Source: Kiloniellaceae bacterium (GTDB lineage Bacteria > Pseudomonadota > Alphaproteobacteria > Kiloniellales > Kiloniellaceae). Taken from it: a stretch of 64,000 nucleotides of DNA. Below, one piece after another: positions 56,213 to 64,000 of this stretch. The stretch is taken from positions 1-64,000 of the forward strand of contig JAJFGK010000035.1 of assembly GCA_021776195.1 (NCBI GenBank). Direction: 5' to 3'. The first letter of the stretch is position 1; each line of letters opens with the position of its first letter. The translations under genes were made by a program, and so were the position numbers. The notes below the pieces were generated by a model that had not been told where the DNA came from, searched no databases, and worked only from the letters and a program-made list of their open reading frames with translations.

Positions 56213-56342
56213 GTCGATCTCCCTCGGTCTCGCGTCGGCCTCGTGCGGGCCGTTCGCCGGGCGCGCAGTCTGGCACAGACCACCGGAGAAAACGAGACGG
56301 CTTTGTGCTAGATTTTTTGGCGAACAGCGGCGGGGGCATTTC

Positions 56343-58340
56343 ATGGCGACGGGCGGACCGGGAACGGATGGCGCGGCCGGAGGCGAGGCATTCGCGCGTC
56401 TGCTGTCGCCGATCGAGATCGGACCCAAGACCCTGCGCAACCGGGTCCTGGTGACCGCCCATGTGCCCGGCATCGCCGACAACGGTCTGCCGGGCGAACG
56501 ATACATTGCCTACCACCGCGCCCGGGCGCGCGGCGGCGCGGCCCTGCAGATCACCGGCGCCACCGCGGTCCACGAGACCAGCGGGCTGGGCGGTCCGCGG
56601 GGTCTCGCCAACCGCGACGACACCATCGTGCCGGGCTACCGGCGTCTGGCCGAGGCGGTCCAGGCCGAGGGCGGCGCTATCCTGGCGCAGTTGGCCCACA
56701 GCGGTGCGACGGTGGGCATCGGCGAGGCTGGCCGGCCGCTCTGGGCACCCTCGCCCCGGGCCTCGGAGCTGTTGCGCGAGACGCCCCACGCCATGAGCCG
56801 TGCCGAAATCGCCGAAATCGTCCGGGCCTTCGGCGCCGCGGCGCGGCGCGCCCGCGACGGCGGACTGGACGGGGTCGAGATCCTCGGCGCCTTCGGCCTG
56901 CTGATCGCCGCTTTCCTCTCGCCCTATTCCAACCAGCGCAGCGACGCCTATGGCGGCTCGCCGGACAAGCGCCTGCGTTTTGCCCGCGAAGTGATCGATG
57001 CGGTGCGCGAGGGCGCCGGGCCCGGGCTCATCGTCGGCATGCGCATCCCCGGCGAGGAGGAGGTCGAGGGCGGGCTCGATCAAGCGGCCTTGCGCGAGGT
57101 TGCCCAGGGCCTGGAGGCGACCGGCAAGCTGGACTACCTGAACGTCATCGCGGGGACCAATCTCGACCGCATGAACCGCGCCGCCCATTGGCCGCCGACC
57201 CCGGCGCCCCAAGGCCTCTTCGTGCACCTGGCCGCGGGCATCAAGCAGGTCGTGGATCTGCCGGTCTTCACCGTGGGCCGCATCGTCGACCCGCGCCACG
57301 CCGAGGCGATCCTCGCCAAGGGGGAGGCCGACATGGTCGGCATGACCCGGGCCCACATCGCCGATCCGGACCTGGTGACCAAGATCCGCGAGGACCGGGC
57401 ATCGGACGTTCGTCCCTGTGTCGGGGCCAACGTCTGTATCGCCAAGGCGCTGGCCGGTCTGCCGATCCGCTGCGTCCACAACCCCGAGGCCGCGCGCGAG
57501 CACGAGTGGGGCCCGGCTGTTGCCACCCGCGAGTCAAAGCGGGTGGCGGTCATCGGGGGCGGACCCGCCGGGCTGGAGGCGGCGCGGGTCGCCGCCGAGC
57601 GCGGTCACCGGGTCACGCTTTATGAGCGCGATGCAGTGCTCGGCGGCCAGTTCCGGCTGCGCGCCGAGATCCCCGCCTGGCATGAGTTCCGGGCGGTGAT
57701 CGACTGGCGGCGCGCGCAGCTCGAAAAACTTCAGGTGCCGATCCGGCTCAATCATGGGATCGAGGCGGACGGGATCGCCGAGCTGGAGGCCGACGCCATC
57801 GTGCTGGCCACCGGCGCGGGTCCGCTGCCTGCCGAGGTGCCCGGTGCCGAAGCGTCGTCGGTCGAGGTGGCGACGCCCCATGAGGTGGTGCGCGACGGCC
57901 GGCCGGATGCGCGCCGCGCCCTGGTCTGGGACCAAGCCGGCGGGGGCATCGGCGCCGGGACGATCGAATCCTTGGTCGCCCAGGAAATCTCGGTGACGGT
58001 GGTGACGCCGGGTTTCGCGGTGGCCGAGGACATGGATTTGACCCTGCGCGTGCCGCTCTATCGGCGCCTGCTCTCGGCCGGCACGATTTTCCTGCCCAAC
58101 AGCGAGGTTCTGGGTCTGGAGGGCGACGCGGCGCGCCTTCGCAATCTCTATTCCGGCGAGGAAAGCCGGGTCGGGCCACTCGACCTTCTGGTGGCCTGGC
58201 GCGGCAGCGCGGTTGTCGACGGCCTGCGCGCGGCGATCGAGGCGGCCGGGATCGAGCTGCACCTGATCGGCGACTGCCTGGCGCCGCGCAGCGCCGACAT
58301 CGCCATCAGCGAAGGCGCCCTGGCGGCGCGCAAGATCTGA
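56343..58340 (+). CDS. OYE/trimethylamine dehydrogenase-type flavoprotein with missing cluster cysteine
   Basis: A 665-residue protein with an N-terminal TIM-barrel FMN domain (about 20-380), an iron-sulfur region and a C-terminal pyridine-nucleotide/FAD domain (AVIGGGPAGLEAARVAAE near 400). The cluster region reads C359-V-G-A362-N-V-C365, then C377, where trimethylamine dehydrogenase has CxxCxxC; the middle cysteine is alanine, so one [4Fe-4S] ligand is lacking. It may bind a different cluster or none. Substrate unknown; relatives oxidise amines or enoates. Convergent with a homologue. The ATG at 56343 follows GGCGGGGG. Confidence 0.82.
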   Translation: MATGGPGTDGAAGGEAFARLLSPIEIGPKTLRNRVLVTAHVPGIADNGLPGERYIAYHRARARGGAALQITGATAVHETSGLGGPRGLANRDDTIVPGYRRLAEAVQAEGGAILAQLAHSGATVGIGEAGRPLWAPSPRASELLRETPHAMSRAEIAEIVRAFGAAARRARDGGLDGVEILGAFGLLIAAFLSPYSNQRSDAYGGSPDKRLRFAREVIDAVREGAGPGLIVGMRIPGEEEVEGGLDQAALREVAQGLEATGKLDYLNVIAGTNLDRMNRAAHWPPTPAPQGLFVHLAAGIKQVVDLPVFTVGRIVDPRHAEAILAKGEADMVGMTRAHIADPDLVTKIREDRASDVRPCVGANVCIAKALAGLPIRCVHNPEAAREHEWGPAVATRESKRVAVIGGGPAGLEAARVAAERGHRVTLYERDAVLGGQFRLRAEIPAWHEFRAVIDWRRAQLEKLQVPIRLNHGIEADGIAELEADAIVLATGAGPLPAEVPGAEASSVEVATPHEVVRDGRPDARRALVWDQAGGGIGAGTIESLVAQEISVTVVTPGFAVAEDMDLTLRVPLYRRLLSAGTIFLPNSEVLGLEGDAARLRNLYSGEESRVGPLDLLVAWRGSAVVDGLRAAIEAAGIELHLIGDCLAPRSADIAISEGALAARKI

Positions 58341-58364
58341 CGCACAAGATTTGAAAGCCGCGGG

Positions 58365-60323
58365 TCACATGGCCAGACCGGCTTCCAGGCCCTCGAAGAC
58401 GGCTTCCTCGGCCGAGCGCGGCGACAGGCAGTCGCCAGCCAGATGGACCGGGATGGCGAGATCCGCCAGGCTCGCTTCCAGGGTCGTGTCCGGCTCGTGG
58501 CCGAGGGCGAGAACCACGGTGTCGACCCCCTCGCAGACAATCGGCTCGTTGCTGGCGCTGTGCTGCAGATAGGCGGTCTCGCCATCGGCGCCAAAGAGCC
58601 GGGCGTAGGGAATCACCTCGACCCCCAGCTTGTGGATGCGCCCGGCCCAGTGGTCGCGCAGGTACATCTGTAGCTCCTGGCCGGCATGGGTGCCGTTGAC
58701 GGCGAGGCGGACGTGGCAGCCGTCCCGGGCCAGCTTCTCGGCCAGGCCGAGTCCGATCCAGTCGCAGCGCCAATCGGCGATCAACACCCGCTGGCCGGGA
58801 TTGACCTCGCCGCGCAGCACCTGCCAGGCCTCGACTACATGGGCCTCCTTCTCGCCTTCGATCGGCGGGCGATGGGGCCGGGCGCCGGTGGCGACGATCA
58901 CCGCGTCGGCGCCTTCGGCCGTCACCAGGGCGCGGCCGAGCGTGCAGTTGCGCCGCACCTCGACCCCGGCCAGATCCATCTCGCGGGCCAGATTGGTGGC
59001 CAGGCCGCCAAACTCCGCGCGGCCCGGCAGGGTCTGGGCCAGCAGCACCTGCCCGCCAAGCTGGGGCCCGGCCTCGCAGAGAACCACCTTGTGGCCGCGC
59101 TCGCCGGCGACGGCAGCGGCCTTCATGCCGGCCGGCCCGCCACCGGCCACCAGGACCTTCTTCAGGCGCCGGGCCGGCGGGCGGGTGCCGTAGAGGCGCT
59201 CGCGGCCGGTCTCGGGATGCTGGATGCAGGAGATGCCGACCCCCATCTGCATATGGCCGATGCAGGCCTGGTTGCAGCCGATGCAGGCGCGGATGTCGTC
59301 GAGGCGCCCCTCGCGCGCCTTGTTGGCCATTTCCGGATCGGCGATCATCGCCCGGGTCATGCCCACCAAATCGGCCTGCCCGCTGGCCAGGATGGCCTCG
59401 GCCATCTGGGGCTGGTTGATCCGCCCGGCGACGAAGACCGGCAGTCTCACGCCGCCGGCCTTCAGGGCGGCGGCCATGGGGGCGACGTAGCCCTGTTCGA
59501 TCTGCATCGGCGGCACCACATGGATCGAGCCGGCCAGGCCGGCCATCGAACCGGCGATGACGTTCACGTAGTCCAACGCCCCGGCGGCTTCCAGGGCGAG
59601 ACAGACCTCCAGCACGGTCTTGGGGTCGAGGCCGCCCTCTTCGATTTCGTCGGCCGAGATGCGCATGCCCAGCACCATCTCGCCGCCGACCTCCCGGCGG
59701 ATCGCCGCCAGGATCTCCTGGGCGAAGCGCAGGCGATTCTCGGCGCTGCCGCCGTAGCGGTCTTCGCGGCGGTTGACCGTCGGGTTGAGGAACTGGGCGA
59801 TCAGCAGGCCGTGACTCGCCATGACCTCGAGGCCATCGAGGCCCGCATCCCGGTAGCGGCCCGCCGCCGCGGCAAAAGACTGGATCAGCTCCTCGATCAT
59901 CCCCAGCGGCATGGCCCGCGGCACGTTGTGAAAGCGATTGTCGGGGGTCGAGGAGGGCGCATAGGTGACCAGCCGGCGGCCGCCCTTCATGGCCGCGGTG
60001 ACCCGCCCGGCGTGACCCAACTGACCGAAGACCGCGCAGCCGTGGCGTTGCACCGCCTCGGCGACCCGGGCGAAACCCGGAACACAGCGGTCGTGGCTGG
60101 CATTGATGGCCGGCTGGTCGCTCATCGAGCTTTCGTGGACCCGCGCGGACTCCATGATGATCAGTCCGGCGCCGCCCCGGGCGCGGGCCTCGTGATAGGC
60201 CGCCAGGTCGTCGTTCGGGCTGGCCTCGGTGAGCAGATTGGTCATGTGCCCAGTGGAGAAGATCCGGTTGCGGATTTCCAGATCGCGAATTTTCAAGGGC
60301 GTGAAGAGCTGTTCGAAGGGCAT
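58365..60323 (-). CDS. OYE/2,4-dienoyl-CoA reductase or N-methylproline demethylase-type flavoprotein
   Basis: A 652-residue homologue of the neighbour, with FMN barrel, intact cluster motif CxxCxxxC-x11-C (CIGCNQACIGHMQMGVGISC) and FAD/NAD domain (VAGGGPAGMKAAAVAGERG). The full set of ligands suggests an active iron-sulfur flavoprotein. Related enzymes include stachydrine (N-methylproline) demethylase and dienoyl-CoA reductases. Transcribed toward the other gene, tail to tail. Confidence 0.82.
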   Translation of the reverse strand: MPFEQLFTPLKIRDLEIRNRIFSTGHMTNLLTEASPNDDLAAYHEARARGGAGLIIMESARVHESSMSDQPAINASHDRCVPGFARVAEAVQRHGCAVFGQLGHAGRVTAAMKGGRRLVTYAPSSTPDNRFHNVPRAMPLGMIEELIQSFAAAAGRYRDAGLDGLEVMASHGLLIAQFLNPTVNRREDRYGGSAENRLRFAQEILAAIRREVGGEMVLGMRISADEIEEGGLDPKTVLEVCLALEAAGALDYVNVIAGSMAGLAGSIHVVPPMQIEQGYVAPMAAALKAGGVRLPVFVAGRINQPQMAEAILASGQADLVGMTRAMIADPEMANKAREGRLDDIRACIGCNQACIGHMQMGVGISCIQHPETGRERLYGTRPPARRLKKVLVAGGGPAGMKAAAVAGERGHKVVLCEAGPQLGGQVLLAQTLPGRAEFGGLATNLAREMDLAGVEVRRNCTLGRALVTAEGADAVIVATGARPHRPPIEGEKEAHVVEAWQVLRGEVNPGQRVLIADWRCDWIGLGLAEKLARDGCHVRLAVNGTHAGQELQMYLRDHWAGRIHKLGVEVIPYARLFGADGETAYLQHSASNEPIVCEGVDTVVLALGHEPDTTLEASLADLAIPVHLAGDCLSPRSAEEAVFEGLEAGLAM

Positions 60324-60388
60324 GCCGGCATTCCATTCCGAGAGGCAGCGCCCTACAATGCCGCCTCCGGGAACAGAGGGAAAGCGCC

Positions 60389-61738
60389 ATGCACCAGGAC
60401 GAACGCGGTCACGCCATGACCACCGACAGCACCGCGGCGGGAGAGGCGCTGGACGGCGCGATCCACAACCTTTTGCACTGGCGCGCGGCGGTGATCCCCA
60501 ATCTCAAGGCGGCGCTGGAAGCCGATGCGGACTTCGGCTTGGGCCACGCCGTGACCGGATTGATCCTGCACGGCGCGCGCAACGTTCATTTCCGGCCGAA
60601 GATCGCCCAGTCCCTGGAAGCGGCCAAGGCGGCAGCGCCGCGGCTGACCACGCGCGAGCGCCTTTATGTCGCCGCCCTGGAAGCGGCCTATGAGGGGCGG
60701 ATCACACAATCGGTGACCTGTTACGAGCAGATCCTGAGCGATCACCCCCGCGACCTCATGGCGCAGCGCCTGGCCCAGATGGAGCTCTTCTGGATCGGCG
60801 AGATGAGCTGGTCCGAGACGATCTCGGCCCAGTGCGCCGACGCCTGGGACGAGACGGTCCCGAGCTATGGGATACATCTGTCCTGCCGCGCCTTCGACCT
60901 GGAGGAGACCTTGCAGTTCGACGCGGCGGAGCGTCTCGGGCGTCAGGCCGTGGAGATCGACCCGACCGACGTCTGGGGCACCCATGCCGTTGCCCATGTC
61001 CTGATCATGCAGGGCCGCCACGGCGATGGCATCGCCTGGCTCGAAGGCCTGAAGGACAGGTGGGCCGAGGCCAATCAGATGTCGCTGCATCTCTGGTGGC
61101 ACCGCTGCCTCTTTCACCTCGAGCGCGGCGAATTCGATGCCGTGCTTGCGATCTACGATGACTGGGTGCGCAACCGCGAGCTGGATCTGCTCCAGTCCAT
61201 GCCGGACCTCTATATCGATCTGCAGAACGGCGCTTCCCTGCTCTTGCGCCTGGAGCTGCGCGGTGTCGAGGTCGGCGGCCGCTGGGCTGAAATGGCCGAG
61301 CTCGCGCTGAACCGCCTGGAGGATCACACCAGTCCCTTCACCTCGCCGCACTTCGCCCTGATCCTGGCGGCGAGCGGGCGTTTCGACGAGGCCGCGACGC
61401 TGGTGGCCTCGATGCGGGCCTTCGCGGCGGCCGATGAGGGCACCTTCGGGCCGCGCTATCGCAGCGCCGCGATCCCGGCCGCCGAGGCGGCGATTGCCCA
61501 TCGCAAGGGCGAGCACGACAAGGTCGTCGCCACCCTGATGCCGGCGCGCCGCCTGCTTTGGCAGATGGGCGGCAGTCATGCCCAGCGCGATCTCTTCTTC
61601 CTCATGCTGGCCGACTCGGCCCAGCGCCTCGAGCGCCCGGACCTGTTGCAGCGGGTGCTGCGGGACCTCGCGGCCTGCGGTTTCAGCGATCCCGAGAGCC
61701 GAATTGGCTACCGCGACGCGGTGGGCCAGCTGCATTGA
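60389..61738 (+). CDS. TPR repeat protein, TTC38-like
   Basis: A 449-residue all-helical protein with tetratricopeptide-type repeats. The HAVAHVLIMQGRHGDGIAWL and LWWHRCLFHLERGEFDAVL segments match the TTC38 family. Such proteins are scaffolds of unknown function in bacteria. GAGGGAAAG precedes the ATG. Its TGA stop overlaps the start of the next gene. Confidence 0.82.
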   Translation: MHQDERGHAMTTDSTAAGEALDGAIHNLLHWRAAVIPNLKAALEADADFGLGHAVTGLILHGARNVHFRPKIAQSLEAAKAAAPRLTTRERLYVAALEAAYEGRITQSVTCYEQILSDHPRDLMAQRLAQMELFWIGEMSWSETISAQCADAWDETVPSYGIHLSCRAFDLEETLQFDAAERLGRQAVEIDPTDVWGTHAVAHVLIMQGRHGDGIAWLEGLKDRWAEANQMSLHLWWHRCLFHLERGEFDAVLAIYDDWVRNRELDLLQSMPDLYIDLQNGASLLLRLELRGVEVGGRWAEMAELALNRLEDHTSPFTSPHFALILAASGRFDEAATLVASMRAFAAADEGTFGPRYRSAAIPAAEAAIAHRKGEHDKVVATLMPARRLLWQMGGSHAQRDLFFLMLADSAQRLERPDLLQRVLRDLAACGFSDPESRIGYRDAVGQLH

Positions 61739-63243
61739 TCCGCGCCGTTGCCGCGCTGCTGGTACTGCTGCTGCTGGGCCGGGCGGCGGCCGGCGCCCAA
61801 ACCGCGGCCGGCTATCAGCCGAGCGACTGCTGGTTTGCCGACGCAGAGCCGTTGCGGGCATCTTGTGGCCACCTGATCGTACCGGAGCAGTGGGAGGGCG
61901 CGACCAAGGTCACCCTGCGGCTGCCCTTGGTCCGCTTCGGCAGCAAGAACTACGACAGCCTGCGACCGCCGGTCGTCTTTCTCGCCGGTGGGCCCGGCTC
62001 CGGCAGCGTGGTCGAGGACCTCGACTGGCTAAGGGCCTGGCGCTGGTATGCCGACAGCCTCTTTCCCGGCCGGGTTCTCATCGCATTCGATCAACGAGGA
62101 TCGGGGGCCAGCGAACCCGCGCTGCTCTGCCCCGGATCCGACGATCCGCGAAACTGGGCGGGGCTCGCCAACTCGATGGCGGAGTCGGTCGATCGCTCCA
62201 GACGCTACCGTGACTTTCTTGCCGCTTGCAGCGAACGTCTGAAAAATTTGGGGATCGATTTTTCAGTCTATAACAGCCGCCAGATTGCCATGGATGTCGT
62301 CGCCCTGCTCGATGGCCTCGGCTTCGAAAAGGCGGTCTTGTTCGGCAACTCCTATGGCACCCACCTGGCCTTGACGGTGTTGCGCGCGGCGCCGGAACGG
62401 GTCGCGGGACTGGTCCTCGATTCGGTCTTGCCACCCGGGATCCAATCGCGCTTCTTGTCCGGCGGGCCCTTCGGAGAAGCCCTCGAGGCCCTCTTTCAGG
62501 CCTGCGCGGCCGACGAAGCCTGCAACAAAGCCTTTCCCGGGCTCCGCGGTGAGCTGAAGGCCGTGGTCGCACGCTTGGCGGGTTCGCCCTTGAAGCTTGA
62601 AGTGGTCAACCCGAACAGCACGAAACCCTTCATCTTCCAGGTCGACGACTGGGCCTTTCTCGACCTGCTGCACCGCGCTCTCTATGACGACAAAAGAATC
62701 CCGCACCTGCCGAGCCTGATCCACGGCCTGGCCAAGGGCGAGGACTGGCGTCTGAAATCCGCCGCCGAAGACTTTATCTATGACCCGGGCTTGCTGGGCT
62801 ATCGCGAGGGGGCGAACTACGCCATTGCCTGCCACGATCTGTTCCGCGGGACCGACCTGGAACGGGGCGTGCAGGCAAGTGGCGCCGGGCCGCATTTGAA
62901 AAGCTGGGCGCGTCGGGTCCGGGCCGAAATGCCCTGCGATCTCTGGCCCTCGGGAACAGCGTCGGCCGAGCTGCGCGCGCCGGTCCAGGGACAGGTGCCG
63001 GCCCTGCTGCTGGTGGGGGCCTTCGATCCCATCACGCCACCCTCCTTCGCGCGTTTCGCGGCGGCCACACTCAGCGGCAGTCATCTCTTCGTCTTTCCCT
63101 CGGAAGGACATAGCCCGATCTGGCGCAACGGCTGCGCCCATGCCGTGGTGAAGGCCTTCATGGAGGACCCGGGACCGCGTCCCGCCCCACCCTGCCTCGA
63201 CAAGCTGCGTGTCAGGCGTTTTTCGACACTGGGCGGTGGATGA
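61735..63243 (+). CDS. Secreted alpha/beta hydrolase (tripeptidyl-aminopeptidase-like, peptidase S33)
   Basis: A 502-residue exported enzyme with a signal peptide (LIRAVAALLVLLLLGRAAAG, start TTG at 61735). The nucleophile is in LFGNSYGTHLAL, Asp in GAFDPITPP and His in EGHSPIWR; a TAP-like C-terminal domain follows. It cleaves peptides or esters outside the cytoplasm. The start TTG overlaps the TGA of the TPR gene (TTGA), which supports coupling; I see no better ATG. Confidence 0.8.
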   Translation: MIRAVAALLVLLLLGRAAAGAQTAAGYQPSDCWFADAEPLRASCGHLIVPEQWEGATKVTLRLPLVRFGSKNYDSLRPPVVFLAGGPGSGSVVEDLDWLRAWRWYADSLFPGRVLIAFDQRGSGASEPALLCPGSDDPRNWAGLANSMAESVDRSRRYRDFLAACSERLKNLGIDFSVYNSRQIAMDVVALLDGLGFEKAVLFGNSYGTHLALTVLRAAPERVAGLVLDSVLPPGIQSRFLSGGPFGEALEALFQACAADEACNKAFPGLRGELKAVVARLAGSPLKLEVVNPNSTKPFIFQVDDWAFLDLLHRALYDDKRIPHLPSLIHGLAKGEDWRLKSAAEDFIYDPGLLGYREGANYAIACHDLFRGTDLERGVQASGAGPHLKSWARRVRAEMPCDLWPSGTASAELRAPVQGQVPALLLVGAFDPITPPSFARFAAATLSGSHLFVFPSEGHSPIWRNGCAHAVVKAFMEDPGPRPAPPCLDKLRVRRFSTLGGG

Positions 63244-63896
63244 TGGTGGCTTTGTTTGACCTCCTGCCGGCCTGGCCGGCCTTCAGCACATTCCTGCTGG
63301 CCAGCCTTGCGGTCGGCGCGGCCCCCGGACCTGGCATGATGTTCGCCGTCGCGCGCGGTCTCGGCCAGGGACGGCTGGCGGGGCTGGTGTCGGTGCTGGG
63401 CCTCTCGGCGGGCTCTTTCCTGCTCTGCCTCACCGCGGCCTTCGGGGTGGCGGCGGTGATCGCCGCCTCCGAGCTGGCCTACGATCTGCTGCGCTACGCC
63501 GGCGCGGCCTATCTGGTCTATCTTGCGCTGCGCACCCTGATCCGCGGCGGCGCTCTGCCCGGCCGGGCCGCCGTCGCCGAGAAGGACAGCCTGCCCCGTA
63601 TCTTTCGCCAGGCGCTGATCACCAACATCATGAATCCGAAGTCGGGACTGTTTTACCTGTCCTTCGTGCCGCCCTTCACCGATCCCGAACGGGGCAGCGT
63701 CGTGGCGCAGTTCATCTTGCTGGGGATCATCTTCAACGTGATGGGAAACTCGATCAATCTGGCCGTTGCCTTCTTCTTCGGTCACATCGGCGACTGGTTG
63801 GCCCAGCACCCGCGGATCTGGCGCGGCCAGCAGTGGTTCACGGCCACGGTGTTTTGCGCGATCGCCGCGCAGTTGGTCCTTCTGCAGCGGCTCTAA
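63240..63896 (+). CDS. LysE/RhtB family amino-acid exporter
   Basis: A 218-residue membrane protein with about six helices. The N-terminal AAPGPGMMFAVARGLGQG is the LysE signature, and TNIMNPKSGLFYLSFVPPF is also typical. It overlaps the hydrolase gene by 4 bases (ATGA), so it is coexpressed. Exports an amino acid or related metabolite. Confidence 0.88.
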   Translation: MMVALFDLLPAWPAFSTFLLASLAVGAAPGPGMMFAVARGLGQGRLAGLVSVLGLSAGSFLLCLTAAFGVAAVIAASELAYDLLRYAGAAYLVYLALRTLIRGGALPGRAAVAEKDSLPRIFRQALITNIMNPKSGLFYLSFVPPFTDPERGSVVAQFILLGIIFNVMGNSINLAVAFFFGHIGDWLAQHPRIWRGQQWFTATVFCAIAAQLVLLQRL

Positions 63897-64000
63897 GCGT
63901 CTCCAACCTTGCCGCGGCGCGCTTCGATGGCGGCGATGTAATCGGCCGGCAGACCGTGCTCCTTGGCGCCTTCGATCATCATGTCGATGTACTGGTCGGC
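63893..64000 (-). CDS. C-terminal end of a further gene, possibly gamma-glutamylcyclotransferase-like
   Basis: The last 35 codons of a minus-strand reading frame that continues beyond the window. The ending YIDMMIEGAKEHGLPADYIA and then EARRGKVGDA resembles the C-terminus of AIG2/gamma-glutamylcyclotransferase-like proteins, but too little is present for a firm call. Its stop overlaps that of the LysE gene. Confidence 0.45.
   Translation of the reverse strand, partial: ADQYIDMMIEGAKEHGLPADYIAAIEARRGKVGDA

Noticed and set aside
63893..64000. Firm functional name for the truncated last gene
   Set aside because: Only 35 C-terminal codons are present; the family match is weak.

Overview
The window looks like chromosomal DNA of a high-GC alphaproteobacterium, probably a marine or soil relative of the Rhodospirillales/Kiloniellales. 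This rests on the GC-rich coding style, the alphaproteobacterial curli chaperone CsgH, CtrA-like boxes (TTAA-N7-TTAA) in AT-rich intergenic DNA, and many genes for N-methylated amine and betaine catabolism. No rRNA, tRNA or CRISPR array was seen. The organism assignment is an inference from gene content.

Layout. (1) 1-2560: an AT-richer island with a 267-bp nested palindrome carrying two mirror-image sigma70-type promoters, an AbiEi/AbiEii-type toxin-antitoxin pair, and a frameshifted transposase remnant that abuts the end of an ABC exporter gene. (2) 2541-15058: ABC exporter, sulfotransferase, two large tandem dimethylglycine/sarcosine dehydrogenase-type flavoproteins, a membrane methyltransferase, a DMT permease, an exported Gly/His/Phe-rich protein, a DUF547 protein and an aldo/keto reductase. 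(3) 15083-27897: a Lys-rich coiled-coil protein, DUF1801, a dehalogenase-type hydrolase fused to a GNAT domain, PRPP synthetase, a 2-oxoacid:ferredoxin oxidoreductase pair, a cupin, a hybrid histidine kinase with a Phd-antitoxin-like N-terminus, a MITE copy, and a luciferase-like monooxygenase divergent from a LysR gene. (4) 28120-32972: a curli (functional amyloid) cluster csgF-csgG-csgA-csgB-unknown-csgH, with a 31-bp tandem repeat between csgF and csgG and strong RNA hairpins between the two curlin genes. (5) 33012-44969: a carnitine/betaine region (carnitine dehydrogenase-like, CaiD-like hydratase, acyl-CoA dehydrogenase, ADP-forming acyl-CoA synthetase, MttB-like methyltransferase, Rieske oxygenase, 2-hydroxyacid dehydrogenase) with LysR and Lrp regulators. 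(6) 45021-56212: uronate dehydrogenase-like, glyoxalase, glutamine synthetase-like (perhaps gamma-glutamylmethylamide synthetase), MetX-like, a second MITE copy, a DUF885 peptidase, and an agmatinase-type ureohydrolase in one operon with an ABC importer. (7) 56343-64000: two convergent trimethylamine-dehydrogenase-type flavoproteins, a TTC38-like TPR protein, a secreted alpha/beta hydrolase, a LysE exporter and the end of a further gene.

How the genes may work together. Several genes form a plausible path from carnitine or other quaternary amines through glycine betaine, dimethylglycine and sarcosine to glycine, with methylamine nitrogen perhaps captured by the glutamine-synthetase-like enzyme. 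The curli cluster would build an extracellular matrix fibre. Two related MITEs, two classes of GC-rich palindromic repeats and the AbiE island mark the mobile parts. Where an open frame ran upstream of the likely start, I chose starts by Shine-Dalgarno position, signal peptide and family N-terminus.
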